Assembly (NCBI GenBank): GCA_018907035.1 | Contig: JACCIC010000280.1 | Location: 62,001 to 126,000 of the forward strand | From: Sycobia sp. Sy_11 | Taxonomy: Eukaryota > Arthropoda > Insecta > Hymenoptera > Epichrysomallidae | Length of the DNA: 64,000 bases | Direction of reading: 5' to 3' | In this document: piece after piece, positions 23,321 to 35,316 of the stretch | How positions within the stretch are numbered: position 1 is the stretch's first letter | How the letters are laid out: each line of letters opens with the position of its first letter | Notes under the pieces: model-generated | Told to the model about the DNA's origin: nothing | Database searches by the model: none | The model's input: the letters and a program-made list of their open reading frames with translations, nothing else | Position numbers and translations under genes: made by a program

Positions 23321-24417
23321 TGTAACGGGGTACTTAATAGTTAAACACCCGGTAGATGTACCCGTTAACAGAGGTGCAAAGAACCCCGAACGGATTAAAT
23401 TGTTTAAAACAATCTTTTTGGTCCGTAGGTTCTTTGCTGTTATTTATTCCTCAGACTTACCTTTACTTACCCTGGAATTTATATAAATAATAATATATTT
23501 GGATAAATTATCAGTAATCCAGGGAAAGACGGATTAATGATCATGTACAGGGAGGAGAATGTGTCTAATATTTTCTACTATATGAAAAAAAAATAAAATC
23601 AAAAGTAGATTTAATTTATTAATCAATAAAATAATTTAAATTTTTATTTAATTTAATAAAATTATAGCAATGGTTATTCTAACCCTACCTAATACGCACC
23701 CGCGATGAACTAACGCGCGTATCCGTTCACACAGGGTGTGAGAGAGGTGAATTTATAAGTCTAACGGAGAGACAGAGCAACAAAAGCGCCACATTACGAA
23801 GAACAAGGTGTACTATCAAATAAAGCTGAATGCGCGCTTGTTACTCTTGCTATCTTATTCTATGATTATATCTCTCCGTCTCTCTCACACTACTAAAGTT
23901 AATTTGTTATATTTAATAATTTCAATCGGAAAGAAATTAGATAAAAGAGTAGAAGTATATAATACTGTACTTAAAACCAAAAGCACAATAAATATATAAA
24001 AATAAAACTACACCAACCTTTATACCCCGACGCCGAAAAGAATACGACCCAACCACGAAATGAACGTGAACTCTTGGTGTCAGATTACCGGCCGGTTTTT
24101 TTGATCTTTTATATCAAAAAAACAATCTATTGCTCTATTTATATAACCAAGCGAAATTTCACTTACTATCACGATTGATTATTAATAATTTCTTTTAATA
24201 TTTGACGATGGCCAAGAGAAAACAAGAAAAAAAATTTTACTAACAGAACTTTGTCCGGTAAAAACTATATTATAATAATATAAATTTTCTATATTATATT
24301 CATCTTTATTCTCCTTCTCTTTCTCTCTTTCCCTTTTTCCCTCCCTTTTTTGCTATTTGTTAAAAATATTAACATGTGCAGGTCGAACTAACCTATACAT
24401 GTTACAATACATATATA

Positions 24418-24472
<55 letters not shown>

Positions 24473-24689
24473 CTACAGTTTTCCCTTTTAACCAGAAAGG
24501 TTAACAAGAGAAAAAAATGACTAAAAATATACTATAAATATGATTGACCCTTAAATTTAAAAGAAATATATCTCAAAAAAGGGAGAAAACTAATTAAAAA
24601 AGGGGGGGCCGAACAAGGAAAAATAAATACTTAACAAATGCACTATGAATTTATATGCTATGAGACTGGGCATATAATAAGCCTACTTA
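23320..24689. other. Non-coding AT-rich stretch, possible LTR remnant
   Basis: Begins with TGTAACGGGGTACTTAATAG, which has an LTR-like TGTAAC start. There is an (AT)n run at 24423-24469. The short frame at 23808-23999 is not recognisable. No element can be delimited. Confidence 0.3.
24423..24469. repeat. (AT)n microsatellite
   Basis: Pure AT run of about 47 bases. Confidence 0.95.
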
Positions 24690-25200
24690 TTTATCAGTTA
24701 AAGCACAACAGCCTCTGAGCTATTTGAATAGCCATGCGTCACTGCCTCTAACTGAAAATATCAAAACTTAATTAAATAAAAAATAAATTATAAAAGTACT
24801 ATACCTAATGCTATTCTAAAACAAAACATTTCTAATTCAAGGGATCCGAATCTTTACTATATCGTATACTAAATCTTAAATACTACTATATCATATGATT
24901 CCCTCATAAATGAAAAAAAGGAATTTATAAAATATAAATGCCCTTATAAAATCCCTAATAACAAAGGTAATTAAACCTTCAAAAAAAAAAAAAATATTTT
25001 TATATATTTTTATATAAAAAAATATTAAAAGCTTCAACGAAAGCAAAAAGCCTCTGATTTGTTACACACAACCAAGCATTGCCTCTATAAATTCTTCTTA
25101 AAACATATATTAATAGCTTCAATGAAAGCAATATCAACCAATAGCTTCTGAGTTGTTCACTAAGACGACCAAGCATTGCCTCTGAGCCAAAGAAATTGCA
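24690..25200 (+). repeat. Degenerate tandem repeat with GCCTCTGAG motif
   Basis: Units contain CAGCCTCTGAGCTATTTGAA / AAGCCTCTGATTTGTT / TAGCTTCTGAGTTGTT. These are followed by CACTGCCTCTAA / AAGCATTGCCTCTATAAA / AAGCATTGCCTCTGAG. The last two units also share AGCTTCAAYGAAAGCAA. Spacing is irregular and no coding frame is kept. Confidence 0.5.
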
Positions 25201-26117
25201 AAAAAATAAAAATCAAATCTCGAGCAACTCAAAAACTAAACATATAATTAAACCCTGTCGCATATCAGGAAGAGGCGCATGAAAATTCCCACCTTTATAT
25301 TATAAAAAGAAATAAAATTAAAACGGGAGTCTAAATATAAACGAAATTCTAAGTCATTTCAAATCCTATCGTTTAATAATAAATCTTAGAAATAAAAGAT
25401 ATAGAAACAAAAGATATAATAATAAAGACTACATAAGCTCTTTAATAACAAAAGAAAAATCTTATGCATACACAAGAAATATATCAATCCTACTAAGGAA
25501 AGTCTAAAAATAAAAACTGATTATAAAATCTAAATATATAAAAAAAATGTTAAATCGAAATATTTAAATTAATCAAATGTGCTAAATCTCAATTTTAATA
25601 AATAATAAATATTTTGATAAATAAATAAAAACTTACTCGTTATTAACTAACAAAATCTCTTGCTCTATGAAAATTTATTAACACAATGATAGAATAAATA
25701 CATAAGAAAAATTAACAAGAAGTATCTTTTCTCTCCTACAGTGGAAAACCCAGAATACTCGACTGGAAAGCATCAACGCCCTTCAAAGAAGAAAAGGGAC
25801 TTGAGGAAAAGAAGAATTCAAAGCAGATAAAGGGCTCTTGAACGACAGGAGACATTAGGCTGCAATCCAGCCAATTATAGAGGATTCTTCTCCTATTTTA
25901 GTACAATCTCACAGCAGAGCTCAATTGCCTAAACGATAAATTATTGGAAAAGTGCTCGTTGTGTTGGGCCAAAAAACAATATGATACCTAAGAAAATGTG
26001 ATGTCCCGCACTAAGCTTCTTTTCCCCAGTCTTGTCTACCAGGATGAAAAGAGTGACTTCCGTGTACAGGACTACGAGAGTTTCACCCATTTAGCCTACT
26101 CAGAAAAATACAGGTAA

Positions 26118-26118
<1 letters not shown>
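25201..26118. other. AT-rich sequence with a mixed-composition block
   Basis: A non-AT block at 25740-26110 (AGAAAAGGGACTTGAGG, GTCTTGTCTACCAGG) may be a degraded LTR or leader. Nothing is identifiable. Confidence 0.3.

Positions 26119-26120
<2 letters not shown>

Positions 26121-26172
<52 letters not shown>
26121..26172. repeat. (AT)n microsatellite
   Basis: Pure AT run of about 52 bases. Confidence 0.95.
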
Positions 26173-26174
<2 letters not shown>

Positions 26175-26379
26175 CGCTTAGGTTTAGTGGAGATTACGGA
26201 CAAATAATGTTAATAAGGATAAACGATAAATATTGTTGGTTACTTACTATTTATTTACTTCTTTGAAATACTTCTTATACAACCGTATAATATATAAAAA
26301 TAAACTGGATATAAGTCGGGTATACAAAGTTAGTTAACACGTACAAGGTGAAGTTCGAGAAACACGAAAAATTTCAAAA

Positions 26380-26565
26380 TCTGAAAAATACGAAATATTT
26401 CAAAGGTTAAAAATCGCAAAAAAAAAATCTAGGTCAGAAAATCCTAAGTCCGAAAAAGTTGGAAAAATTTTAAAATCCGAAAATTCCGAAAAAATTCTAA
26501 GTCCGAAAATCACGAAAAAATTCTAAGTACGAAAAAGGTCGCAAAAATTCTAAGGGTTATAACTA
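26380..26565 (+). repeat. Minisatellite, CTAAGTCCGAAAA unit
   Basis: Successive imperfect units of about 20-30 bases, each with TCCGAAAA, a variable middle and AAAAATTCTAAGTCC. At least six are recognisable and they degrade toward the left. Confidence 0.75.
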
Positions 26566-26879
26566 CCGGATCAATCTGACCTAGTTGAAATCCCGATCGG
26601 AAGTGATTTTTCGCTTCGTTGGACTCATATTTATATGTGGTCCGGACAAAGTAAAAAAGGCCGTCCAAAATTTTCGTGGAAATTCATCTGAGCGGTCGTA
26701 GGGAAAGCCAATGAAGAAGTCAAATTTCGTTTATAATATAAACTCCTTCGTTCGCTTTCTTACAATATTTAATTTTTAAATATAACGCATCTACTATGAT
26801 CATTAACAACAAACATACGATCTTTAATTAATACCTTAACCGTTTGTTGCCTTTCTAATTATTAATTTTACATAATCTC

Positions 26880-27260
26880 TTACTCTACTATTCAACTTAT
26901 TCTAACAATTTATGTATTTTATAAAGTATAGAACTACTAACATTTTGAACTAATATTATTAATCTTAATGTTTCAGTTTTGTTCTACGTTATAATTATTT
27001 ACGTAATCTTTTATTATTAACTAAACTAAGTTTTATACTATAGGTTAGAAATTTCTTAGTCTATTATTCGATTTATTTTATATATTTTACAAAGTATATT
27101 GTTATTAACATTCTATTGACATAATATCGTAATTGGACTAACATTATTAATCTAAATGGTTTGGTTTTGTTCTACATTTTACAATTATTAAACTGATCTT
27201 TATACCATACTCTAGTATATGTTAAAAGTTTGTTAATCTATTATTCTACTTATATTAATT
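26880..27260 (+). repeat. Degenerate tandem repeat, unit about 176 bases
   Basis: Two full units and the start of a third share CTATTATTCRACTTAT, TTTTAYAAAGTATA, the string AACATTATTAATCTAAATG and GTTTTGTTCTACRTT, spaced about 176 bases apart. The sequence is satellite-like and non-coding. Confidence 0.6.
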
Positions 27261-27593
27261 AATATTTTATTAATCATACTTAACATAGTAACTAGTCTAT
27301 CAAAACAAAAGTACGTGCGCATGCATATGTATCGATGGCATACCATCCTTTAATTTATGATTTAGTCTCTATGTTCTTTTTCAATTTTAAAAATTACAAA
27401 TTTAATATTAACGTCGATCGTAATGAGAAATTTCGACAGTTAATATTCGGCGTCGATTCGAGAACTTTCCTCCGAGGTCAGCTTCGACGCTCAGTTTCCG
27501 ACAACAGGGTGTCCGGTTACTCTCGGTCATAAAAAAAGGCGCTTTTACCAAGCCATGAAAATTGGTTCAACATTCGTGTGTATATATATACCT

Positions 27594-27595
<2 letters not shown>

Positions 27596-27637
<42 letters not shown>
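27596..27637. repeat. (TA)n microsatellite
   Basis: Pure TA run abutting the open frame that follows. Confidence 0.9.
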
Positions 27638-27639
<2 letters not shown>

Positions 27640-27641
<2 letters not shown>

Positions 27642-27960
27642 CATAACGTCGCAGAACGCGACAAAAGGTATCAAAGAAGAGACTGTAACGTGCATCCCTA
27701 AGGGAGTTACCTCACAGGCCATTCGATTTTTATACGGCATTCCAGGAACAATTGCCGATCCAAAGCTGGAGTTTTCAAAAATTCAAAACTTGGATAAGAA
27801 AATCCCGGTACTACCAAAGAGTTGGTGCAAAGAGTGTTTGGAAGAAAGGAAACTTCCAAAAGAAGGCTGCTTTGGGTGCCTTCGTAAACAATACACGAGA
27901 CCTAAAGAATCCCTGAAGAGTTTTGGTGGAATTATTTATGAAGTAAAAACACATAGTTAA
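27640..27960 (+). CDS. Unidentified ORF with CX2CX10CX2C motif
   Basis: An uninterrupted frame of about 106 codons that opens within the TA repeat and ends TAG at 27960. Its composition is mixed and protein-like, quite unlike the flanking AT-rich DNA. Visible parts are ETVTCIPKGVTSQAIRFLYG, then IADPKLEFSKIQNLDK. A cysteine cluster WCKEC-(10 residues)-CFGC with basic residues follows and could bind one zinc ion, and the frame ends FGGIIYEVKTHS. I do not recognise the family. It lies about 1 kb before a decayed gypsy gag. It could be a 3' exon of a captured gene, a viral or transposon fragment, or a chance frame. The start is unknown: there is no ATG outside the repeat translation, and CGTCGCAG just inside could be a weak acceptor. 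Confidence 0.4.
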
Positions 27961-28879
27961 TAATTGCACTGTACAAATTAAGTTTGATTAATTTAGGATC
28001 CAATTTAATACTTTATTAATACTAATATTGTTCTTTTAAAAAATAAGTACGTGTTACTTCATCCAAAGCTAAGCCAAATATTATATTATATTACCTTTGT
28101 GAATTTATTGAAACATTTTAGATTTTTATTGAACGTATAAATATATATATAAAACAATTATGAAACGTTTTATATCTTCACACCCATCCCAAAATTATTT
28201 TTAACTTATATTAACACATTTCTAATAAATAGGGTTAATAAAAAAAAAATATTAAAATCGACTCATCTTTACTTCAATCAGCATCCATGAGGTAGCTTCA
28301 TCAATTCAATAAATCACTTCCGAGCATCTTTGTAGATATTTTTTATAAGTACAGGAAATCTTCGTATAAGTTTTCTACAAAGTTAACACAAAATACAAAG
28401 TTAACATAAGTTTTAACACAAACGACAAACGTCTTTTATTAAGAATAAATCTAACAATAATAATAGATGAAGTAAATTATAGTACTTACATAATTAATGA
28501 CTGCAATTACTATCATTTTCAATATATATTTGTGAACACAGCTATTCCAATCTTCACAGGTTAATAATTAAACAAAATGAATACTTATGATACAATTTAT
28601 GATGATTTAAAATTAAACATTATTACTATTAAACTTAATTATTATGTTAATAACACGTTAATTTAATTTAATTTAATTTAATTTAACACGTTAATTCATT
28701 TGGAATAGTAAAATAATTAATCAATAAATGAATATATATTAATCAATAAATTATTAAAATACACAAAATAATAACAATAATTCAAAGAATTAAAAATAAA
28801 ACTAAATAATTCCCAGATAAATAAATTAACAACAAACAAAAATTTAGATTAATCCGACTGCGAACATTATCCAAATAAT
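27961..28879. other. AT-rich sequence, nothing recognised
   Basis: The 5' LTR and leader of the following gypsy element would be expected here, but I could not recognise them. A short TTTAATTTAA array lies near 28660. Confidence 0.35.
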
Positions 28880-30410
28880 CCCCTCTAACCAATACCGTAT
28901 TGCTGGATTGGAAAATGATATAGATGACTTAAAAGAAGAAAACCACGAACAGTGGGAAAAATCGCGCACTTACACGACCAGTTCAAGAGATTAAACACTA
29001 TTCTAGAGCTCGAATCAAGTCAAAACCGAAAATTGGCCGCTGATTGTCAAAGATTATCGAAAGCCGTTCAACGACTACGGCAACGAGAAACAGAATTTAA
29101 AAAAGGAATAAATATAGAAGTTATAAAAAAAAACTCTTCATGAATAACAGACCGTTTACCCGTAGCAAAACAAAAGGTAAAACAGAAATCGATGAAGAGG
29201 AAAAGAAAGCTTTCGAAAAGAGTGCTAAATTAAGCCCAGTTCCTCGACCAAGAGCGACGTCAACTCCGTTAAATCTATCGCTAACTGAAGAATCGATAAC
29301 AGTTGTAGAAAGTTTACAGCGAAACGTAACTGGTAACAGTTGGAAAGAGTTTAATCCGACAAGTGACCAGTCATCAGTTAAAGAACCATCGAATCTAACT
29401 GATATAAAGAATAATACAACTTTACGACCAAACACGACGAATAACTGTAAACAGATCCCCGATATACCATTTTACGACGAAAGATCTAATTTGTCCTCTT
29501 CTACCTCAAGCAGCTACCTCAAGCTCAACAAACAGGATCGTCTATCGAACATAAACAAAAATAGTAATCTCACGGTCCTAAAAAACGATTCAACTAACCC
29601 CGAAATGACGATCCCAGCAAACCAAACTGTGTCCCTAAAGGATGCGTTGAGAGTAGTTTCTGAATTTAACGGATCTAACATACCCTTAAGCCAGTTCCTG
29701 GAATGTTGTTTAGAAGCAAAGTAAATGATAGCGCCAGAAGCCGAAGAGAAGTTTGCTAAATTGTTAAGAAGTAAAGTCACAGGTCAAGCTTGACAAGCGA
29801 TTATGGGAACTACATTCCGAACCATAAACGATTTTAAGTATTTCTTAAAGGATATATACTCCCCGTCAAAAACGGTACACCAACTTCTTGGTGGATTAGG
29901 CAGCGATTTCTAGAAAAACGAGGAAAACGTAATAGCCTACGCGAATCGAATGCGAGATATTGGGTCACAAATTCTAGAAGCTAATCGGTTAGCGACAAAA
30001 AGAGAGAATACTCGCGAATTTAAGGAAAGTATTGAAAAGGCTATAGCAGAAAATTTTAAACGGAGATTGAAACCCGAAATCGAACAAAGATTAGAAGATA
30101 AAGAAGCCGTAAATGGTACACGCTTGCGAAGTTAATAATTTGGAAATATCGAGAGATACTTTCTATAGTTATTATAAGATGGCTGGACATATAGTTTCTC
30201 AATGTCGTCGAAAATTAAGAGAAAGACAGGTGCAAACTTGCCAAATATGTCACACTGCTGCTCAATGTCAAGCAAATATTAAATGTCAACTGTGTGGAAG
30301 AACAGGACATCTAGCGCGAGAATGTCGAAGCAAACCATCGACAGTAATATGTCAAATCTGTAAAAAAAAAGCGGTCATACAGCCAATAACTGTTATCAAT
30401 TAGGGAATAG
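28880..30410 (+). pseudogene. Gypsy gag remnant
   Basis: Pieces in shifting frames. First comes an N-terminal coiled-coil-like segment (ENDIDDLKEE, then DQFKRLNTILELESSQNRKL). A basic and Ser/Thr-rich linker with an NLS-like RSKTKGKT follows at 29140-29724. Next is a capsid region (RSKVTGQA, TINDFKYFLKDIYSPSKTVH, VIAYANRMRDIGSQIL). The frame at 30113-30403 holds zinc-knuckle repeats (CQICHTAAQCQANIKC, CQLCGRTGHLARECRSKP, VICQICKKK). At least three stops (29722, about 29792 and about 29911) and several frameshifts are present. It would normally package RNA into virus-like particles; here it is dead. Confidence 0.78.
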
Positions 30411-30649
30411 AAATACGAATAATAGTCATAGAATAAAGCAATCAGCTCAACTAAAGTTAAAAATGCGGCAGAATCGGTCATTCCGCAAATACGCGCTCAG
30501 TTCGAAATCCAAATACAAATGATTCAAGACAAACTGATATTCAATATACGCCTACTGCAAAAACAAAGGCCACGTTAAAAGTGAGTATCGAAGAAGACAG
30601 TATAACCAGAGAAATGGGAGCAGTCCCCAGAACCAGAGCGCAGCTCCGG

Positions 30650-31070
30650 GGACTTGGCAAGGGTCAACGCGCTCTACGAACACCGTTCAATTGAACGAAC
30701 TTTTAGCCGAATTAATACCATTAGATGCACAATAGCTAAATATATACCATACGTAGAGATAAAATTTGGAAATAATGAAATAAATACTTTTATGATAGAC
30801 AGCGGTTCAGAGGTTAACTTATTAAAATTAAGCGCAATTTCAGAGGGATCAGAAACTAATATGAACCAAACATTTATATTACAAGGATTAGGAGATTGTG
30901 TTCAAACTAGCGTAGGTATCGTAAAATTTAGGATTACAGCTTATATTGCTGAATTCCTGATCGTACCATATATATTTCCTATGCTTTGTGAAGGTCTTAT
31001 AGAATCAGAGTACTTACAAGATATTAAAGCAGAAGTAAACTTTATCAACAAAACACGATAGACGAATAAA
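30650..31070 (+). pseudogene. Gypsy aspartic protease region
   Basis: Frame 30654-31061 includes YVEIKFGNNEINTFMIDSGS, in which DSG is the retropepsin catalytic triad, followed by EVNLLKLSAI. The downstream FIVPYIF/ILGAKYF part lies in other frames at 31350-31430. It normally cleaves Gag-Pol. It is detached from gag and RT by frameshifts. Confidence 0.7.
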
Positions 31071-31389
31071 TTATAAAGTACAAACCGAAATGTAGACATA
31101 GATGTACTAGAGTACAGTATGGTCCATATGAATGCTAGCATCAACAGAGACCTTCTATCCACCGTAAAAACTAAAAACCCTAATGGAGATTCGTGTTTTT
31201 TTTCTTGATCAATTCAGGATCAAAAACAAATTTAATTAAACAGAGCACCATACAAGAAAATTTCATCTTCGATCAGTAGATGAAAATGTACTTAAAGGAG
31301 ATTAATTCAACTTTATTTGCTACGTTGGGAACTATATAAATTAGCATCTTAGGAGGCATTTCTATCTTTCATGTAGTCCCTGACGATTT

Positions 31390-33240
31390 TCCTATGCCTT
31401 ACTCTGGAATATTAGGAGCCAAATATTTCAGTAATGCCCATGCAACTATTAACTACAATAAAAATCTTTTCGAACTACCTACACTTGAACATTTAATGCA
31501 ATTTCAATCATCGAAGGAATTAGCAGACCAAGAAAATGCTATATTAGGAGATACGATGAATCAATCAACCGAATCATTGCATGAGCATACCCCACGCGAA
31601 GATACAGATAATGAAGTAAACGATACCGAGAGTGATTCGTCATCCATAAGTGAGGACGTAGATTACAATTTAAGTGAGTACGACGAAGATGAGAGCATTG
31701 CCTATAAAATGTTACACACTCTCGCTCAAGTAGTTACACTTCAGGAATTAAATATTGATGCTCCAGAAATAGAAGTAGAAACCGTAATAACAACTACCAA
31801 ACAAGTAATGTGTTCACAATTAAATGTAATAAAAGACTTGGTCCGTACGGAGCATTTAAACAACGTCGAAAAAGTTTATATACAACATTTATTAGAATCT
31901 AATAGCGATGTATTTTCCCTACTAGGAGACAGCTTAACTGGAACAGATGTTATAACCGATCGAATAAAAACTATTGATGACGAACCTATTAATACAAGAC
32001 AATACAAATTACGCATTCACTTAAGGACGAGATGAACAGACAAATTAATGACTTATTAGAGGCCGGAATTATAAAAGATTCCGATTTTCCTTACAATAGT
32101 GCGGTTTGGATTGTAAGTAAGAAACCAGACTCTGAAGGACGCCCTAGATGACGCATTGTATTGGACTTTAGAGCTTTAAATGAAAAAACAAAAGTGACGC
32201 ATACCCCCTACCGAACATAACTAAACTATTTGACCAAGTGGGAGGTACAAAATATTACACTGTATTAGATCTTGCATCAGGATTTCATCAAATAAAGATG
32301 GATCCCAGACATGCACATAAAACAGCATTTAGTACACCATTTGGACACTATGAATTCGTTCGTATCCCATTTGGCTTGCAAATGCTCCAGCAACTTTTCA
32401 AAGATTAATGGACACCTTATTCCGATGACTTCAAGACAGTAAGCTATTTGTATATTTGGACGATATCGTGATATATGCAAACACTTTAAGAGAACACGAT
32501 GAAAAAATGAAATTATTATTAGATAGACTCCGAAAAGCGGGATTAGCATTACAATTTGATAAATGTGAATTTTCAAAAAGTGAAGTAAATTATTTGGGAC
32601 ATAGGTTGAATGAAAAAGGACTTAGCCCTGACTTGAAAAAAATAGAAGCAGTAAAAAATTTTCCTCGACCAAAGAATATGAACAACGTCCGAGAATTTCT
32701 CCGATGAGCCGGTTACTACCGTAGATTTATTGAAATAATTGCTGAAATCTCAAAGCCATTAACAAGATTATCACAAAAGGACATACCATTAGCTTGGATT
32801 GACAAAATCGAACATGCCTTTCAAACATTGCAAGAAATTACATGCAACGCACCCTTATTGCAATTTTCAAATCTAACACAACTATTTAACATAACGACAG
32901 ATGCTTCCGGATATGCCGTCGGAGTTGTTTTATCTCAGGATTAATAGGCAAAAACCGACCAATTGCCTATACCTCTCGAGTTTTACGCAACGTAAAACTT
33001 AAATATGAAGTTTATTATAGAAAAAGGAAGCACTTGCTGTCGTACATAGCGTACATTTCGCTCTTATGTATACGGAAGGAAATTAACAATAGTCACCGAT
33101 CATCAACTTCTAGTTTGGTTCAAATCGGCAGATCTGAATACTCGCGTACAAAAATGGCAATTTAAATTATTCGAATATGATTACACAGTTTTAAATAAGC
33201 CAGGAAGATTAAATTCAAATGCAGATGCATTGTCCAGAAA
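31390..33240 (+). pseudogene. Gypsy reverse transcriptase / RNase H remnant
   Basis: The acidic linker at 31394-32035 leads into RT: INDLLEAGIIKDSDFPYNSA, SKKPDSEGRPR-stop-RIVLDFR, DLASGFHQIKMDP and the active-site YLDDIVIYANT at about 32455. GLALQFDKCEFSKSEVNYLG and NNVREFLR-stop-AGYYRRFIE follow. RNase H has ITTDASGYAVGVVLS and, near 33230, NADALSRNPP. At least four nonsense codons, all or mostly TGA where CGA or GGA is expected, plus frameshifts near 32035 and 32200, make it inactive. Confidence 0.82.
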
Positions 33241-34065
33241 CCCCCCTGAGGTATTCACAACCAATGTGGTAACAAGATCAGGAGATACGTTTGATAAAAT
33301 ACGTCCTAGAATAGTAAAGCCAAGTACAAGCTACGAATCAGGATAGGAACCCAGAAAAAAGGGACGACCAAAGAAATTTACGCAAGGGGAACCTAAATTA
33401 ACTCTTACGTGAGATAATGGAAGAGCAACTCCCCTTAATGAAAAAGAAACAACGTCTTTATCAAAGCATACTAAATCAGCACCTATACTAGGAGAACGTG
33501 AAATGTCACCCATACCAAAATTGCACAAACTAAATCCCCTATCACACGAATTTGATTCAAGGGCTTTAGCAGATGAACCTGAACTAATGCCTAGAATCGG
33601 TAAAAGATAAACGAAGAGCTACAGAAAATATACCTTCTTATGTTGAAAGTGAAACTGAATCAACTGACAATTTGAGCAGAGCCTATTGCCCCAATCACCT
33701 ATGCGAGGAACACTAGAAGAATCGTAATCTATTTGCTCTACAGTTTCCTCTTCTCTGAAATTATATAAAGACCAAAGAATTAATTGGAGCAAAAGTGGAA
33801 TCGTCGAAACCAAAGATTTACTCTGACACAGAAAAGACAACATAATGGCATCAAGCAGTGATGGACAGTCCTGCGACGAAGGAGGACGAAAACTAATAAA
33901 ATCTAATAAACTAAAAATTAACTCCACAGATATGGGGGAAATCCAACAGAAAAAGGGTAAACCATGTAGGAACTTATTTGCTTTATGTATAAGAGGCGAA
34001 CAACCAGTCTCTATGAGAATAATCGAGCAAAACGTATATAAAACATTATTAGTATTAAAGAAATC
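33241..34065 (+). pseudogene. Degraded pol linker between RNase H and integrase
   Basis: Fragmentary frames carry short charged segments. The frame at 33845-34069 (SSSDGQSCDEGGRKLIKSNK) leads toward integrase. No conserved domain is seen. Confidence 0.5.
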
Positions 34066-35316
34066 TTGATTAAAGACAACGAGGATATAATTAGCATTGC
34101 CAATAGCAGGAACATAGAAAATATAGAGTGGTCATGTATGTTTGACATAATAAAAACGGTCTTCGCGGACTCTCCAATAAAAGTAACTATTTGCAACGAT
34201 ACTCTTAAATATGTGCCCGAGCAGAAAAGTGGTGAAATATTCTACAATCTACTTAAGTCACCTATAGAAGGACATAGGGGTGTATCAAAAATATACAATA
34301 GAATAAAACAAAATTATTATTGGGATAACTTAAAGGATGATATACAACGAAGAATACAGCAATGTTTAGAATGCCAGTTCAAAAAATTAGTAAGGCTAAA
34401 AACAAAACAACTCATGGTGATTACTGATACACCTGGAATACTATTTCAAAAGGTAGCCTTAGATAGCCTTATCGTAGGACATCTTAAAGCTACCACATTA
34501 GGAAACGAATATATTCTAACAATTCAAGGCCAATTCTCTAAATTTCGTATGGGAGTTCCGGTATCGGATACTCTTGCCAGTACCACCGCAGATTCTTTTA
34601 TTAAAAAATTCGTTCGTATATTCGGAACACCGAAGGTAATATTAATCGATCAAGGTAAAAACTTTCTAAGCAGTTTAATGAATAGAGTAGACAAGCGTTT
34701 CAAGATCAAGATGCTACGTACCACGGCATTTCATCCACAGTCAAACGGCTCCTTTGAGCGTTCTCATCATGCTCTGGGGGAATTTTTAAAACCATATACC
34801 TCTTATGACGAGGAATGGAATAATTGGATTGGAATCGCCATATTAAACTATAACACCTGGGTTCAAGAGAGTACAAAGCATACGCCATATGAACTCGTAT
34901 TCGGAAGATTAGCACGATTACCATCTACTCATCCATTGCGAGAAGGAGATTTGTTACCAACGTATAAAGGATATTTAATAGACTTGGTTACAAGGCTAAA
35001 CGGATTACAGAAGTTAGTTTACGATAACTTAGTACCTTCAAAATTTCGTTCCAAAAATTATTATGATCAAAAAATAAATAAACAAAACTTTAAGCTAGGT
35101 AATTACGTATTTCTAATAGCAGGGCCTAAGCCTGGAAAGTTCGGAAATCAGTATTCCGGACCTCATAAAATCTTAGAAATATTAAATAAAAATAATGTTA
35201 GGATACAAATTAATAAGAGCAGTAAAGTAATCCATGCAAATAGACTTAGAATATCTCACATAAATAAAGTATTTATAGAAAATAACAAGAAATGTAAACA
35301 AGAATCAGTATCTTAA
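34066..35316 (+). CDS. Gypsy integrase, uninterrupted frame
   Basis: A 416-codon frame without stops. The zinc-binding N-terminal domain is EGHRGVSKIYNRIKQNYYWD with CLECQ about 45 residues after the first His. The catalytic core has ALDSLIVG (first Asp), VILIDQGKNFLSS (second Asp) and HPQSNGSFERSHHAL (Glu). The C-terminal part has a GPY/F-type module (KFGNQYSGPHKILEI). It would join element cDNA to host DNA. It is intact although RT, gag and env around it are broken, which may simply reflect chance survival. The frame opens without a clear ATG because this is part of a polyprotein. Likely nearest to the 412/mdg1-type gypsy lineage. Confidence 0.85.
   Translation: MIKDNEDIISIANSRNIENIEWSCMFDIIKTVFADSPIKVTICNDTLKYVPEQKSGEIFYNLLKSPIEGHRGVSKIYNRIKQNYYWDNLKDDIQRRIQQCLECQFKKLVRLKTKQLMVITDTPGILFQKVALDSLIVGHLKATTLGNEYILTIQGQFSKFRMGVPVSDTLASTTADSFIKKFVRIFGTPKVILIDQGKNFLSSLMNRVDKRFKIKMLRTTAFHPQSNGSFERSHHALGEFLKPYTSYDEEWNNWIGIAILNYNTWVQESTKHTPYELVFGRLARLPSTHPLREGDLLPTYKGYLIDLVTRLNGLQKLVYDNLVPSKFRSKNYYDQKINKQNFKLGNYVFLIAGPKPGKFGNQYSGPHKILEILNKNNVRIQINKSSKVIHANRLRISHINKVFIENNKKCKQESVS

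Noticed and set aside
23320..23375. LTR or hairpin transposon end (TGTAACGGGGTAC ... GTACCCGTTAACA)
   Set aside because: The inverted match is imperfect, and no partner LTR, target duplication or internal sequence could be found.
26380..26565. Possible CRISPR-like array
   Set aside because: Units drift in length and sequence without unique spacers, and the setting is eukaryotic; it is a degenerate minisatellite.
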